Source: Pseudomonadales bacterium (GTDB lineage Bacteria; Pseudomonadota; Gammaproteobacteria; Pseudomonadales; Halieaceae). Taken from it: 64,000 nucleotides of DNA. A program made the translations under genes and the position numbers. The stretch lies in assembly GCA_024234675.1 (NCBI GenBank), contig JACKNU010000002.1, positions 310,001 to 374,000 of the forward strand, read 5' to 3'. How positions within the stretch are numbered: the stretch's first letter is position 1; each line of letters starts with the position of its first letter. Below the pieces are notes generated by a model that saw only the letters and a list, made by a program, of their open reading frames with translations, searched no databases and was not told where the DNA came from. Positions 26,491-35,024 of this stretch are shown here, piece by piece.

Positions 26491-26898
26491 ATGCGCAGGA
26501 ACAATCAAGCAGCAGCTGCAGAAGATGAAGCCCAGATCGACTTGACGCCCATGCTGGACGTGGTGTTCATCATGCTTATCTTCTTTATCGTCACGGCCTC
26601 CTTCATCAAGGAGGCGGGGATAGAGGTAAACCGCCCGGAGGCGTCCACTTCCCAGCCCAAGGAGAACGTGAACATCCTGGTGGCCATCAACGCCAACAAC
26701 GAGATATGGATGGACAAGCGTCGTATCGACGCCCGGGCGGTGCGGGCCAATATAGAGCGCCTGCACGCGGAAAATCCCAAGGGGGCTGTGGTCATTCAGG
26801 CCGACAACAAGTCGAACACCGAGACAGTTGCCTCCGTTCTCGACGCCGCGCGTGAAGCCGGGGTCTACGATGTGTCGCTGGCCACAGAAGAAAAGTAG
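26491..26898 (+). CDS. exbD: Biopolymer transporter ExbD
   Basis: A 135-residue single-pass protein with the membrane helix that follows IDLTPMLDVV, whose second Asp is the protonatable residue of the ExbD/TolR family, and a periplasmic domain with NPKGAVVIQADNKSNTE. Works with the ExbB proteins encoded just upstream. Very similar to the orphan ExbD at 37.0-37.5 kb. Confidence 0.94.
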   Translation: MRRNNQAAAAEDEAQIDLTPMLDVVFIMLIFFIVTASFIKEAGIEVNRPEASTSQPKENVNILVAINANNEIWMDKRRIDARAVRANIERLHAENPKGAVVIQADNKSNTETVASVLDAAREAGVYDVSLATEEK

Positions 26899-26904
26899 TC
26901 AATT

Positions 26905-27513
26905 ATGAATCGCAACCTCTTCAGACTTTTCCTCGGGGCGCTGCTGGCGCTGCCGGTGGCGGGCGGTCTGTTTTTCATTATGCAGTACCTGATTGCGATG
27001 GCCGATCCCAAGATCGACGACAGCAAACAGCGTAGGCTGGCGGATATCCTCATGCCGGAGCGTGAAATCGAAACCAACCTCAAGGAGCAGAAACCCGACA
27101 AGGTCGACGACCCCGAGGAGCCGCCGCCGGACCTGGATACCCCCGATGTCGATATGGACATGGATGTGGAAGTGGTCAACGTGGCACCCACGGCGCAGGT
27201 GGATGTTTCGATCAGCAGCACCGGTATGGCCACCGGCGATGGCGAATACCTGCCTATCGTAAAAGTTGCCCCGATTTATCCGCGGCGCGCCCAATCCAGG
27301 GGTATAACCGGGTATTGCATCGTCGAGTACACGGTTACGACCTCCGGCGCCATCCGCGACCCCAAGGCGGTGGACTGCGATCCCCCGGGCGTGTTCGATT
27401 CCGCCTCGGTCAAGGCGTCCCTTAAATTCAAATACAAGCCCCGGGTGGTAGATGGTGTGCCCATTGAAGTGGGTGGTGTGCAGAACAAGTTCACCTATGA
27501 GCTGGAACAGTGA
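26905..27513 (+). CDS. tonB: TonB-family energy transducer with short acidic linker
   Basis: A 202-residue TonB. An N-terminal membrane anchor (FRLFLGALLALPVAGGLFFIMQYL) is followed by a charged linker and a C-terminal TonB domain (about 115-202) with YPRRAQSRGITGYCIVEYTV and AIRDPKAVDC. The linker is short and acidic (EEPPPDLDTPDVDMDMDVEV), not the long Pro-Lys/Pro-Glu spacer of E. coli TonB. This is a trait of TonB2-type proteins. It should transmit motor force to outer-membrane receptors. Six bases after exbD. Confidence 0.92.
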   Translation: MNRNLFRLFLGALLALPVAGGLFFIMQYLIAMADPKIDDSKQRRLADILMPEREIETNLKEQKPDKVDDPEEPPPDLDTPDVDMDMDVEVVNVAPTAQVDVSISSTGMATGDGEYLPIVKVAPIYPRRAQSRGITGYCIVEYTVTTSGAIRDPKAVDCDPPGVFDSASVKASLKFKYKPRVVDGVPIEVGGVQNKFTYELEQ

Positions 27514-27528
27514 AACGGTTGACGCGTT

Positions 27529-28866
27529 ATGAAATTGTCTGATTCCCGGGTATGGATGCGCGCGGCACTGCTGGCCGTGCCGGTCGTCGTTGCCCAGGTG
27601 GGGATAGCTCAGCTGCAGGCTGAATTCGGCATGCCTGCATTTTCCTCGGCTTTCGCCCAGGACGAGAAGAAGCCCCAGCGGGAGACCCGCCGCACGCCCG
27701 CGCTGCGCAACAATATTTATGAAAAACTGTCCGAGGCGCAGGCGGCTGCCGAGGCCAAGGACTACAACCAGGCGGCCTCCATTCTCGACGAAATGATCGG
27801 CTCGGGGGGCAAAAACGCGCTCAACAGCTATGAATTGGCCAACGTCTACAACCTGTATGCGTTCATCCATTACTCTCGCGAGAACTACGCCAAGGCCCTG
27901 CAGGCCTACGAGAATGTCGTTGCACAGCCCGATATTCCCCTGGCGATGGAGATAAACACCAAATACACCATCGCCCAGCTGTATTTTGTGCAGGAGCAGT
28001 GGCAGAAAGGGATCAACGCGCTGCTTGACTGGTTCGCGGTAACCGACAATCCCAACGCCAATGCCTATGTCCTGCTCGCCCAGGGGTATTACCAGACCAA
28101 GGATTACGACAAGGCCCTCCTGAATGTGGAGAAGGCCATTAACATGTACAAGGCCGACGGCAAGGTGCCCAAGGAGCAGTGGTACAACCTGGCGCGATTC
28201 CTGTACTTCGAGAAAAATGATGTGAACAATACCGTAGAGGTATTGGAAGAGCTGCTGAAGTACTACCCCAAGAAGGATTACTGGGTACAGTTGTCGCACA
28301 TGTACGGTGAGCAGAAAAAAGAGAGCAAACAGCTGGCCGCCATGGATACCGCCTATGTGCAGGACATGCTGACGAAGGGTACCGAACAGGTCACCATGGC
28401 CTATCTTTACCTGAATGCCGAGGTACCCTACAAGGCGGCCAAGGTCATGGAAAAGGGCCTGAAAAACGGCTCCATCGAGGGTACCTCGAAGAACTACGAG
28501 ATCGCGGGCAGCGCCTGGCGTCAGGCCCAGGAGCTGGATGAGGCCATCGCGGCCATGGAGGAGGCGGCCGCCAAATCCGAGGACGGCGAATTGTACGCCC
28601 GGCTGGGCAATATTTACCTGGACAGCGATGAGTACAAGAAGGCCATCACGGCCATCAATAAGGGCCTCGCCCGCGGCGGGGTGAAGCGCCCCGATACGGC
28701 CCGGCTGGCGCTGGGCATGTCCTATTTCAATGACAAGCAGTACGACAAGGCGCGCGAGGCCTTCAAGGCGGCCGGCCGGGACGAACGCTCAGCGAAGTAC
28801 TCGCAGCAGTGGCTGAAGTACCTGGATTCGGAACTGGAACGCCAGGCGAAACTGCGGGACAGCTGA
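27529..28866 (+). CDS. Periplasmic tetratricopeptide-repeat protein of the TonB operon
   Basis: A 445-residue protein with a long signal sequence ending near SSAFA-QDE, then at least eight TPR-like helical pairs (NVYNLYAFIHYSRENYAKAL, AYVLLAQGYYQTKDYDKAL, GELYARLGNIYLDSDEYKKA, etc.). TPR proteins close DUF3450/TtpC/ExbBD/TonB clusters in other marine gammaproteobacteria. In Vibrio a TPR protein (TtpC-linked or TolR-adjacent) has been proposed to aid receptor energisation. Role inferred. Fifteen bases after tonB. The operon ends at the hairpin at 28949. Confidence 0.88.
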   Translation: MKLSDSRVWMRAALLAVPVVVAQVGIAQLQAEFGMPAFSSAFAQDEKKPQRETRRTPALRNNIYEKLSEAQAAAEAKDYNQAASILDEMIGSGGKNALNSYELANVYNLYAFIHYSRENYAKALQAYENVVAQPDIPLAMEINTKYTIAQLYFVQEQWQKGINALLDWFAVTDNPNANAYVLLAQGYYQTKDYDKALLNVEKAINMYKADGKVPKEQWYNLARFLYFEKNDVNNTVEVLEELLKYYPKKDYWVQLSHMYGEQKKESKQLAAMDTAYVQDMLTKGTEQVTMAYLYLNAEVPYKAAKVMEKGLKNGSIEGTSKNYEIAGSAWRQAQELDEAIAAMEEAAAKSEDGELYARLGNIYLDSDEYKKAITAINKGLARGGVKRPDTARLALGMSYFNDKQYDKAREAFKAAGRDERSAKYSQQWLKYLDSELERQAKLRDS

Positions 28867-28875
28867 TAGTCCGAT

Positions 28876-28895
28876 GGTCGAATGAATTCGACCCT
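28876..28895. repeat. Palindromic dispersed repeat, copy 1
   Basis: GGTCGAATGAATTCGACC plus the adjoining CT. The same palindrome recurs three times at 55.9-56.0 kb. It lies between the TPR gene and the terminator. A degenerate half copy (AGAATTGATTCGGCC) follows at about 28915-28929. Confidence 0.6.
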
Positions 28896-28948
28896 GCGCG
28901 GATTGTTCTAGGGCAGAATTGATTCGGCCATCCAAACAGACCGACAAA

Positions 28949-28974
28949 AAAAGGAGCTCTGTTGAGCTCCTTTT
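28949..28974. terminator. Bidirectional intrinsic terminator
   Basis: AAAAGGAGCTC, loop TGTT, GAGCTCCTTTT. An 11-bp perfect stem with flanking A and T tracts serves both the TonB operon (plus) and the convergent cold-shock gene (minus). Confidence 0.9.
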
Positions 28975-29001
28975 CCTGTTCTCTGTTAACCCGGGGAGTT
29001 A

Positions 29002-29208
29002 CTAGAGGGGAACTACATTCTCTGCCTGGGGGCCTTTCTGGCCATCAGTAACAGTGAATTCGACTTTCTGGCCGTCGCTAAGTGTCTTGAAACCATCGCC
29101 CTTGATAGAGCTGAAGTGGACGAATACATCGGGTCCATCCTCGCGCTCGATAAAGCCGAAACCCTTGGTTTCGTTAAACCATTTAACTGTGCCGGTTGTT
29201 GTAGACAT
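29002..29208 (-). CDS. Cold-shock domain protein (CspA family)
   Basis: A 68-residue OB-fold nucleic-acid chaperone. It has the start TTTGTVKWFNETKGFGFI (RNP1 is KGFGFI), RNP2 VFVHFS and the ending GPQAENVVPL. The ATG at 29208 with AGGT upstream is chosen. An open extension to 29247 adds 13 residues not seen in the family. The roughly 250-base AT-rich upstream region before the divergent response regulator leaves room for the long 5' leader usual in csp genes. Confidence 0.95.
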   Translation of the reverse strand: MSTTTGTVKWFNETKGFGFIEREDGPDVFVHFSSIKGDGFKTLSDGQKVEFTVTDGQKGPQAENVVPL

Positions 29209-29491
29209 ATAGTTACCTGTATTGCTTGCGGCGCCATGTCCAGGCACCTTTTCATTTAATAATTATTTATGTTTAACGTACCGATGAACTTGAGGGAACT
29301 TCGACCGTGAGCATAAATACCGCTGAATCCACTCAGCTCGCATGAGTGTACCACCAAACTTAAAGCTTTGCCGTCAACCATTTTCAACAATTTTGGGAAA
29401 AATTTCTCCTGCCGGGGCCCCGCGCGGCGAGGTTCCAAGGCCGACCCGGAGAGTATAAGCTGGCTTGAGCCCAATTCCCGACGAGGTCCGT

Positions 29492-30148
29492 GTGCGAATT
29501 CTGCTGGTTGAAGACGATACCCAGCTCGGTGAATCCCTGGAGGCCGCACTGCGCATGGAGCAGTATGCGGTGGACTGGCTGCGCAGTGGCGAGCCCGTCC
29601 GCTCCGCCCTGGGAGCCACGCCCTACGACCTGTTGATCCTCGATCTGGGCCTGCCGGTCGTTCCCGGCATGCAGGTTCTCAGGCAACTTCGGGCGGATAA
29701 GCAGCAGCTGCCGGTACTCCTGCTCACGGCCCGCAACACGGTTGCCGACAAGGTGGACGGTCTGGACGCGGGGGCAGATGACTACCTGACAAAACCCTTC
29801 GAGATCGCTGAGTTGTTTGCCAGGGTGCGAGCCCTGTTGCGCCGCAACGGCGACCACAAGGCCACCCGCCTGCAGGGCGCGGGCATCTCCCTGGACCCGG
29901 TTGACCGCCAGGTGTGGTTTGAGGACCAGTTGCAAACCCTGACCGCGCGGGAGTTCGCGATTCTGGAAATCCTGCTGCGCAACGCCGGACGCTTTGTTTC
30001 CCGGGCGAGGCTGGAGGAGGGGACCTACAGCTGGGGGGAGGAGGTGGAGTCCAATACGGTCGAGGTCTATATCTCCCGACTCCGCAAGCGGTTTGGCAGT
30101 GCCGCCATTGAAACCATGCGCGGCGTGGGCTACCGCATACCAGACTGA
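29492..30148 (+). CDS. OmpR/PmrA-family response regulator
   Basis: A 218-residue transcription regulator. The receiver domain (1-120) has the acidic pocket VEDD, phosphoacceptor Asp51 in LLILDLGLP and Lys in YLTKPFEIAEL. A winged-helix DNA-binding domain (about 130-218) ends in RLRKRFGSAAIETMRGVGYR. Start placed at GTG 29492 with GAGG five bases upstream, giving MRILLVEDD. The open frame begins 27 bases earlier. Its stop overlaps the kinase start (TGATG). Nearest relatives by pattern are QseB/PmrA/TctD. The signal is unknown. Confidence 0.92.
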   Translation: MRILLVEDDTQLGESLEAALRMEQYAVDWLRSGEPVRSALGATPYDLLILDLGLPVVPGMQVLRQLRADKQQLPVLLLTARNTVADKVDGLDAGADDYLTKPFEIAELFARVRALLRRNGDHKATRLQGAGISLDPVDRQVWFEDQLQTLTAREFAILEILLRNAGRFVSRARLEEGTYSWGEEVESNTVEVYISRLRKRFGSAAIETMRGVGYRIPD

Positions 30149-31542
30149 TGCGCTCCCTGAAGACCCGCCTGGTCCTGATACTGCTGGCACTGATTGTCGT
30201 CGCCTGGCTGGCCTCTGCCCTGGTCAGCTACCTGTTTGTCAGCCGGGTCATGCTGCAACAGGTAGATGGCCAGCTGGCGCAATACTCGGACCTGGTCAGC
30301 TACATTACCCGGGTGTTCGCCCGCCAGGTGGACCAGGGTATGCGGCTGTCAGAGCCCTGGTTGCGCGGCGAATTCGATACCGCCCACCTGAGCCCAATGA
30401 TCATCGAAGCCCCCGCCGGTGAAAAGATGAACCCGGCGCTGAATATATGGCTGGAGGGCAACCTGATCGCCGTGATGGCCGACTCCCCCCGGTTTGGCCC
30501 GCCGACCGCAGAGGGTTACAGCTTCGGCGAGGCCCTGGGTACGCCCGGCCGCTGGCGCCTGCTCACTCGTCACGACGAGGTCAGCGGCCTGTGGATACGG
30601 GTGGGTATCGAACTCGAGGGCGCTCGCGGGGCCATGTTGCGCATGCTCGGTGAAACACTGCTGCCCCTGTCGCTGGTCCTGCCGCTTACCCTGGGCTTGC
30701 TGTATTACGGCGTGTCCAGGGGCCTGGTGCCCTTGAAGCTGCTGGCCGCCCAGATCGCCAGTCGCAGCCCCGACCTGTTGGACCCGGTAGACACCGCCGC
30801 GGTTCCCGAGGAGCTGCGCCCGCTGGTGTCATCACTCAACGGGCTGTTGCACCGGCTGGCCGCGGCGCTGGAAGGGGAGCAGCGCTTTACCGCCAACGCC
30901 GCCCACGAGCTGCTGACGCCGCTGGCTGCGATCAAGACCGAGGTGCAGCTCTGCCAGTTACAGCTGGCCGACGAGCGCGGTGGCGCCATGCTGGCGCGTA
31001 TTGCCCAGCGGGTCGATCGCGCCACCCATACCGTGGAGCAGCTGTTGACCCTGGCCAGGCTGGACCCCGACCACGATCTGCCCGGTGTGCTCGTGCCCAT
31101 GCGCGCCCTGCTGGGGAGCGTGCTTGCGGATACCGGCCACCTCGCCAGGGAGCGGGGCCTGCAGGTGCAGCTTGCCAGCGGCGCTGAGGTCGCGGTGCGC
31201 GGTAGCGAGGAGGCCCTGTCTATCATGTTGCGCAATCTGTTCATAAACGCGTTTCGTTACGCCAGCCCGGACTCCACGGTGTATGTGGCGCTGCGCGAGG
31301 CTGCGGGCGTGGAACTGTCCATTCGCAACGACTGCGAGCCGCTGCCAGCGGACGTTTTCGAGCGTATCGGCGAGCGCTTCTACCGGGTGCCCGGGTCCGC
31401 CGGCCAGGGGGCGGGACTGGGACTGTCCATCGTGGCCCGCATCGCCGAGCATCACCACGCCACCCTGGTGGTTGGCCCGGAGCCTTCAGGTCGCGGCTTT
31501 TGCGTGACCTTGGAATTCGCGACCGGGGCCAGCGAGGGTTGA
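30148..31542 (+). CDS. Sensor histidine kinase
   Basis: A 464-residue membrane kinase partnered with the preceding regulator. First membrane helix LVLILLALIVVAWLASALVSYLFV (about 6-29), periplasmic sensor to about 165, second helix LGETLLPLSLVLPLTLGLLYYG, then HAMP, the His253 box ANAAHELLTPLAAIK and an ATPase domain with NLFINAFRYA (N box) and GAGLGLSIVARIAEHH (G box). The H box has Leu where most kinases have Arg (HELLTPL against HELRTPL). The QseC-like arrangement fits the QseB-like regulator. Confidence 0.92.
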   Translation: MRSLKTRLVLILLALIVVAWLASALVSYLFVSRVMLQQVDGQLAQYSDLVSYITRVFARQVDQGMRLSEPWLRGEFDTAHLSPMIIEAPAGEKMNPALNIWLEGNLIAVMADSPRFGPPTAEGYSFGEALGTPGRWRLLTRHDEVSGLWIRVGIELEGARGAMLRMLGETLLPLSLVLPLTLGLLYYGVSRGLVPLKLLAAQIASRSPDLLDPVDTAAVPEELRPLVSSLNGLLHRLAAALEGEQRFTANAAHELLTPLAAIKTEVQLCQLQLADERGGAMLARIAQRVDRATHTVEQLLTLARLDPDHDLPGVLVPMRALLGSVLADTGHLARERGLQVQLASGAEVAVRGSEEALSIMLRNLFINAFRYASPDSTVYVALREAAGVELSIRNDCEPLPADVFERIGERFYRVPGSAGQGAGLGLSIVARIAEHHHATLVVGPEPSGRGFCVTLEFATGASEG

Positions 31543-31558
31543 GGTGCTGCGGGCTGCC

Positions 31559-32518
31559 CTAGCCCAGTGGCGCGTGGGCGGCTCCGACCAGGCCCGGGTG
31601 GCCGCTGCTGATGAGCTGTACCGGAACCCTGGCGAGCTGCTCCCGCATGGCGCCTTTGGCCTGCAGGCGCTGGAGAAAGGGGCTGGCCGACAGGAAGGTC
31701 GCCATGCCGGGCAGTATACCCCCGGCCAGGTAGAGCCCCCCGTAGCTGCCGGTGTTCAGCAGAAAGTCGCCGCAGGCGGAGCCCAGCAGGCCGCAAAAAG
31801 TGTTCAGGGTGAGTATGCTCAGTTCGTCTGTCCCGGCCACGGCCCGGCGGGAGATTTCCGCGGGCTGGCTGGCGTCCGCCACCGTGCCGCGAATCTCCGC
31901 CAACGCCTGGTACAGGCGCAGCAAGCCGGGACCGGATACCAGCAGCTCGCTGTAGATATACTCGTGGCGTGTCAGCAGTAGCGAGAACAGCTCCAGTTCC
32001 AGCTCGGTGACCGGGGACAGGCCGCTGTGGCCCGGCTCACAGGCCTGGGCATGGCGCTCGCCGTTGGGCATCCGGATAAGGAAGGCTCCCCCCAGGCCGG
32101 TACCCGGTCCCACCACTGCCAGAGTGGTGGATGTCCCGGTGACCTCACCTCGCTGCAGCGGAGTCAGTTGCTCGCTGTCCAGGTGGGGGAGTGCATAGGC
32201 GTTGCTTTCGAAGTCGTTGATGCGCACCAGGCGACGAAAGCCGTGGCGCCTGGCCAGCTCGCTGCAGGAGAACGACCAGTCCATATTGGACATTTTCACC
32301 AGGTCGCGGGCAGGCGGTGCGGCCACCGCGATACAGCACTGCCGCGGGGCGGGTTCCCCCAGGTTTGCCAGCCAGTCTGAGATCACGGCGTCGAAGCTGG
32401 GATACTCGCGGTTTTTGAATACCGTCAGCCCCCGCAGTTCCCCCGCCGCCGGATCAAACAGCGCAATGCGGGTATTGGTGCCGCCGACATCGGCGACCAT
32501 GCGGGTATCGCGGTTCAT
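31559..32518 (-). CDS. glk: Glucokinase
   Basis: ATP-dependent phosphorylation of glucose. The 319-residue bacterial Glk-family protein has the phosphate loop VADVGGTNTRIALFD at the N-terminus, the glucose-binding region RINDFESNAYALP and GPGTGLGGAFLI. The C-terminal part includes GGLYLAGGILPGM. Overlaps the pyruvate kinase stop by three bases (ATGA), so glucose entry and the last glycolytic step are co-translated. Confidence 0.93.
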   Translation of the reverse strand: MNRDTRMVADVGGTNTRIALFDPAAGELRGLTVFKNREYPSFDAVISDWLANLGEPAPRQCCIAVAAPPARDLVKMSNMDWSFSCSELARRHGFRRLVRINDFESNAYALPHLDSEQLTPLQRGEVTGTSTTLAVVGPGTGLGGAFLIRMPNGERHAQACEPGHSGLSPVTELELELFSLLLTRHEYIYSELLVSGPGLLRLYQALAEIRGTVADASQPAEISRRAVAGTDELSILTLNTFCGLLGSACGDFLLNTGSYGGLYLAGGILPGMATFLSASPFLQRLQAKGAMREQLARVPVQLISSGHPGLVGAAHAPLG

Positions 32519-33966
32519 CAGCTCACCGGGAGTATTTTCATGATGTTGGTGGCACCGGCCTCCCCCTGTACGGAGCCTTTGGTGAGCAGGATGGAATCGT
32601 GCTTCTGCAAGTAGCCGCCATCCACCAGCAGTTCGATGGCGCGGGGTTCCACGTCGTCCTGGTCAAAAGCGCTGGCATCGAAAAACAGGGGAATCACGCC
32701 GCGACAGAGGCAGAGTTTCTGCAGGGTCTCAGCGCGCCGGCTTAGAGCGAAGATGGGTAGTCCTGAACTCAGGCGCGACATCAGCAGGGGGGTGGTGCCC
32801 GACTCGGTGAGACAGGCGATGCCCCGCACATTGCCGTAGTGGTTGGCGGCGTAGATGGCCGACATGGCGATGGTTTCCTGGGCGCTGGAGAACTGGCGAT
32901 CGGAACGATAGCCGGAAATCCTGGTAACCGCCTGTCGTTCCGCGCCCAGTGCGGCATCGGCCATCGCCGCCACGACCTCCACCGGGTACTTGCCCACCGC
33001 TGTTTCCGCCGACAGCATGACGGCATCGGTGCCGTCCAGCACCGCGTTGGCCACGTCGAAAACCTCCGCGCGGGTAGGCATTGAACTGCTGATCATGGAT
33101 TCCATCATCTGGGTGGCGGTAATGACCAGGCGGTCCATCCTGCGGGCCTTGGAGATGAGTGACTTCTGGATACCGATCAGCTGCGCGTCCCCGACTTCCA
33201 CGCCGAGGTCGCCGCGGGCGACCATAATGCCGGACGCGGCCCGCAGTATGCTGTTGAGAGTCTCCTCGTCGGCGACCACCTCGGCGCGCTCTATTTTGGC
33301 AATGATCGCCGGGTTCAGCCGGTGCTGCGCCAGCAACTCCCTGGTCTGGGTAATATCGCCGGCGTTGGAGACAAATGACACGGCGACGAAGTCGGGCCGT
33401 ACCTCGGCCAGGCTGTTGATGTCGGTGAGGTCCTTGGCAGTCAGGGCCGGTGCGGCCAGCCCGCCGCCCAGGCGATTGATGCCCTTGCGCGAGCCCAGCT
33501 TGCCACCTACCACCACTGTACAGTCGACCGCGTTGGTATCCACGTCGTCCACCCGCAGGCGTATGCGCCCGTCATCCAGCAACAGGATGTCGCCGCGGAA
33601 CACGCTGCTGCACAGGGCGTCGTAATCCAGGCCCACGCCGCTGACATCGCCCTCGCCCTCGGCGAGAGCCAGGTCCAGCCGGAAACGGTCGCCGTTGCTC
33701 AGCTCCACCGAATCGTTGCGGAAGCTGCTGATACGAATTTTAGGCCCCTGCAGGTCCGCCAGAATGCCCACGTAGTTGCCGGCGATGGAGGCCTGCTTGC
33801 GAATGCGCCTGGCCACCTGGGCGTGCCGCTCGGCGGTGCCGTGGCTGAAATTCAGCCGAAAGACGTTAACGCCCGCGCCGATGAGTTTGGCGATCATGTC
33901 GGCGGATTCGCTGGCGGGGCCGACAGTGGCCACAATCTTGGTACGTCTATTCGCTTTCAGGGTCAC
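32518..33966 (-). CDS. pyk: Pyruvate kinase
   Basis: Converts PEP and ADP to pyruvate and ATP. The 482-residue protein has TKIVATVGPASESADMI, FRLNFSHG, the catalytic-Lys motif IIAKIERAEVV, GIMVARGDLGVE and the metal/phosphate region MESMISSSMPTRAEV. The C-terminal allosteric domain is complete. Start is GTG 33966. It resembles the PykA class, which usually responds to AMP/ribose-5-P, though effector choice cannot be read safely. Middle gene of glpQ-pyk-glk. Confidence 0.95.
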   Translation of the reverse strand: MTLKANRRTKIVATVGPASESADMIAKLIGAGVNVFRLNFSHGTAERHAQVARRIRKQASIAGNYVGILADLQGPKIRISSFRNDSVELSNGDRFRLDLALAEGEGDVSGVGLDYDALCSSVFRGDILLLDDGRIRLRVDDVDTNAVDCTVVVGGKLGSRKGINRLGGGLAAPALTAKDLTDINSLAEVRPDFVAVSFVSNAGDITQTRELLAQHRLNPAIIAKIERAEVVADEETLNSILRAASGIMVARGDLGVEVGDAQLIGIQKSLISKARRMDRLVITATQMMESMISSSMPTRAEVFDVANAVLDGTDAVMLSAETAVGKYPVEVVAAMADAALGAERQAVTRISGYRSDRQFSSAQETIAMSAIYAANHYGNVRGIACLTESGTTPLLMSRLSSGLPIFALSRRAETLQKLCLCRGVIPLFFDASAFDQDDVEPRAIELLVDGGYLQKHDSILLTKGSVQGEAGATNIMKILPVS

Positions 33967-33978
33967 GGTTATTCCGTA

Positions 33979-34989
33979 TCAGTGATGCAGGTAGGCCCGA
34001 ACGGTGTCCGGGAAGTCAGTAAAGAGTCCATCCACGCCGGCCTGGCGGATAATTATATCCAGCAGCTCGTCGAAACTCTCCACGTCTTGCGGCAGTTCGT
34101 CCCGACGCAGGGTGTAGGGATGCACCAGCAGGCCGGCGGCGTGGGCCTGTGCTACCAGCTCGCTGAGTTGCGCCCGGCCGCTGGCATCCTTGCCCAGGTA
34201 AATCTGTTTGAGCCACGGGCCTATGCCCTCGGCATATTCCGCTACCAGCGCCAGGCCGGCGGGAGTGCGCAGCTGGTCATAATCAGTATCGGTATCCTCG
34301 CCCCAGCTGTTTTCACCGATCAATTGTATCAGCGGCAGCGCGGTCTTGTGTTCGAAGCGCAGGCGCCGCAGTGTGGCGGCGTCGAAACACTGCAGGTAAA
34401 CCTGTTCCGGCTTGTCGGCGTAACCCTTGTCCCGCAGCACCGCGAGTACGATGGCGGCCATGTCAAAGCCCGCCCGCCGGTGCATCCCGGGGGCTTTCAA
34501 TTCGATGTAAAGCCCGGTCCTGCGCCCGGTGCTGCGATCCAGGCCGGCGATCAGGTCGATCTCCTCCGCCAGCGTGGGGATGGTAAAGGGGGTTGCCTGC
34601 AGCGGATACCTGCCGGGATAAACGGCTACCTTCCGGCCCTGGGCGTCGTGGGTGCTGCGCTCGTGCAGGCGCAGCTGCCGCAGCTCCGCGAGTTGGAAAT
34701 CCAGTGCATAGTAACGGCCATTTGCGCGGGCCCGGCCAGCAAAACGCTGCTCCACGTCGGTGGTCTCTTCGAGGTAGATATCGTGCAGTACCACGGGAAT
34801 TCCGTCGGCGCTCAGCACGATGTCCTGTTCGAGGAAATCCGCCCCCATGGCGTGTGCCATCGCCTTGGCGGCGAGACTGTGCTCGGGCAGGTAGCCGCTG
34901 GCCCCGCGGTGGGCGATCACGATCGGGGCGGCGCTGGCGTTATGGGCCATAAACAACAATACCAGTATGAAAAAAGGGCGGGAGATCAC
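33979..34989 (-). CDS. glpQ: Periplasmic glycerophosphodiester phosphodiesterase
   Basis: Hydrolyses glycerophosphodiesters to glycerol-3-phosphate and an alcohol. The PI-PLC-like barrel has VIAHRGASGYLPEHSLAAK (catalytic His) and DFLEQDIVLSADGIPVVLHD (metal-binding Glu/Asp and second His), then YIELKAPGMH. The 336-residue length and a signal peptide (ISRPFFILVLLFMAHNASA) indicate the periplasmic GlpQ form. Start set at GTG 34989, which yields a typical signal peptide. A TTG at 35010 is the alternative. Twelve bases before pyk. Confidence 0.9.
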   Translation of the reverse strand: MISRPFFILVLLFMAHNASAAPIVIAHRGASGYLPEHSLAAKAMAHAMGADFLEQDIVLSADGIPVVLHDIYLEETTDVEQRFAGRARANGRYYALDFQLAELRQLRLHERSTHDAQGRKVAVYPGRYPLQATPFTIPTLAEEIDLIAGLDRSTGRRTGLYIELKAPGMHRRAGFDMAAIVLAVLRDKGYADKPEQVYLQCFDAATLRRLRFEHKTALPLIQLIGENSWGEDTDTDYDQLRTPAGLALVAEYAEGIGPWLKQIYLGKDASGRAQLSELVAQAHAAGLLVHPYTLRRDELPQDVESFDELLDIIIRQAGVDGLFTDFPDTVRAYLHH

Positions 34990-35024
34990 CTCCGCGCCCT
35001 TGTGTAACAACCGACGAGCAGCCG

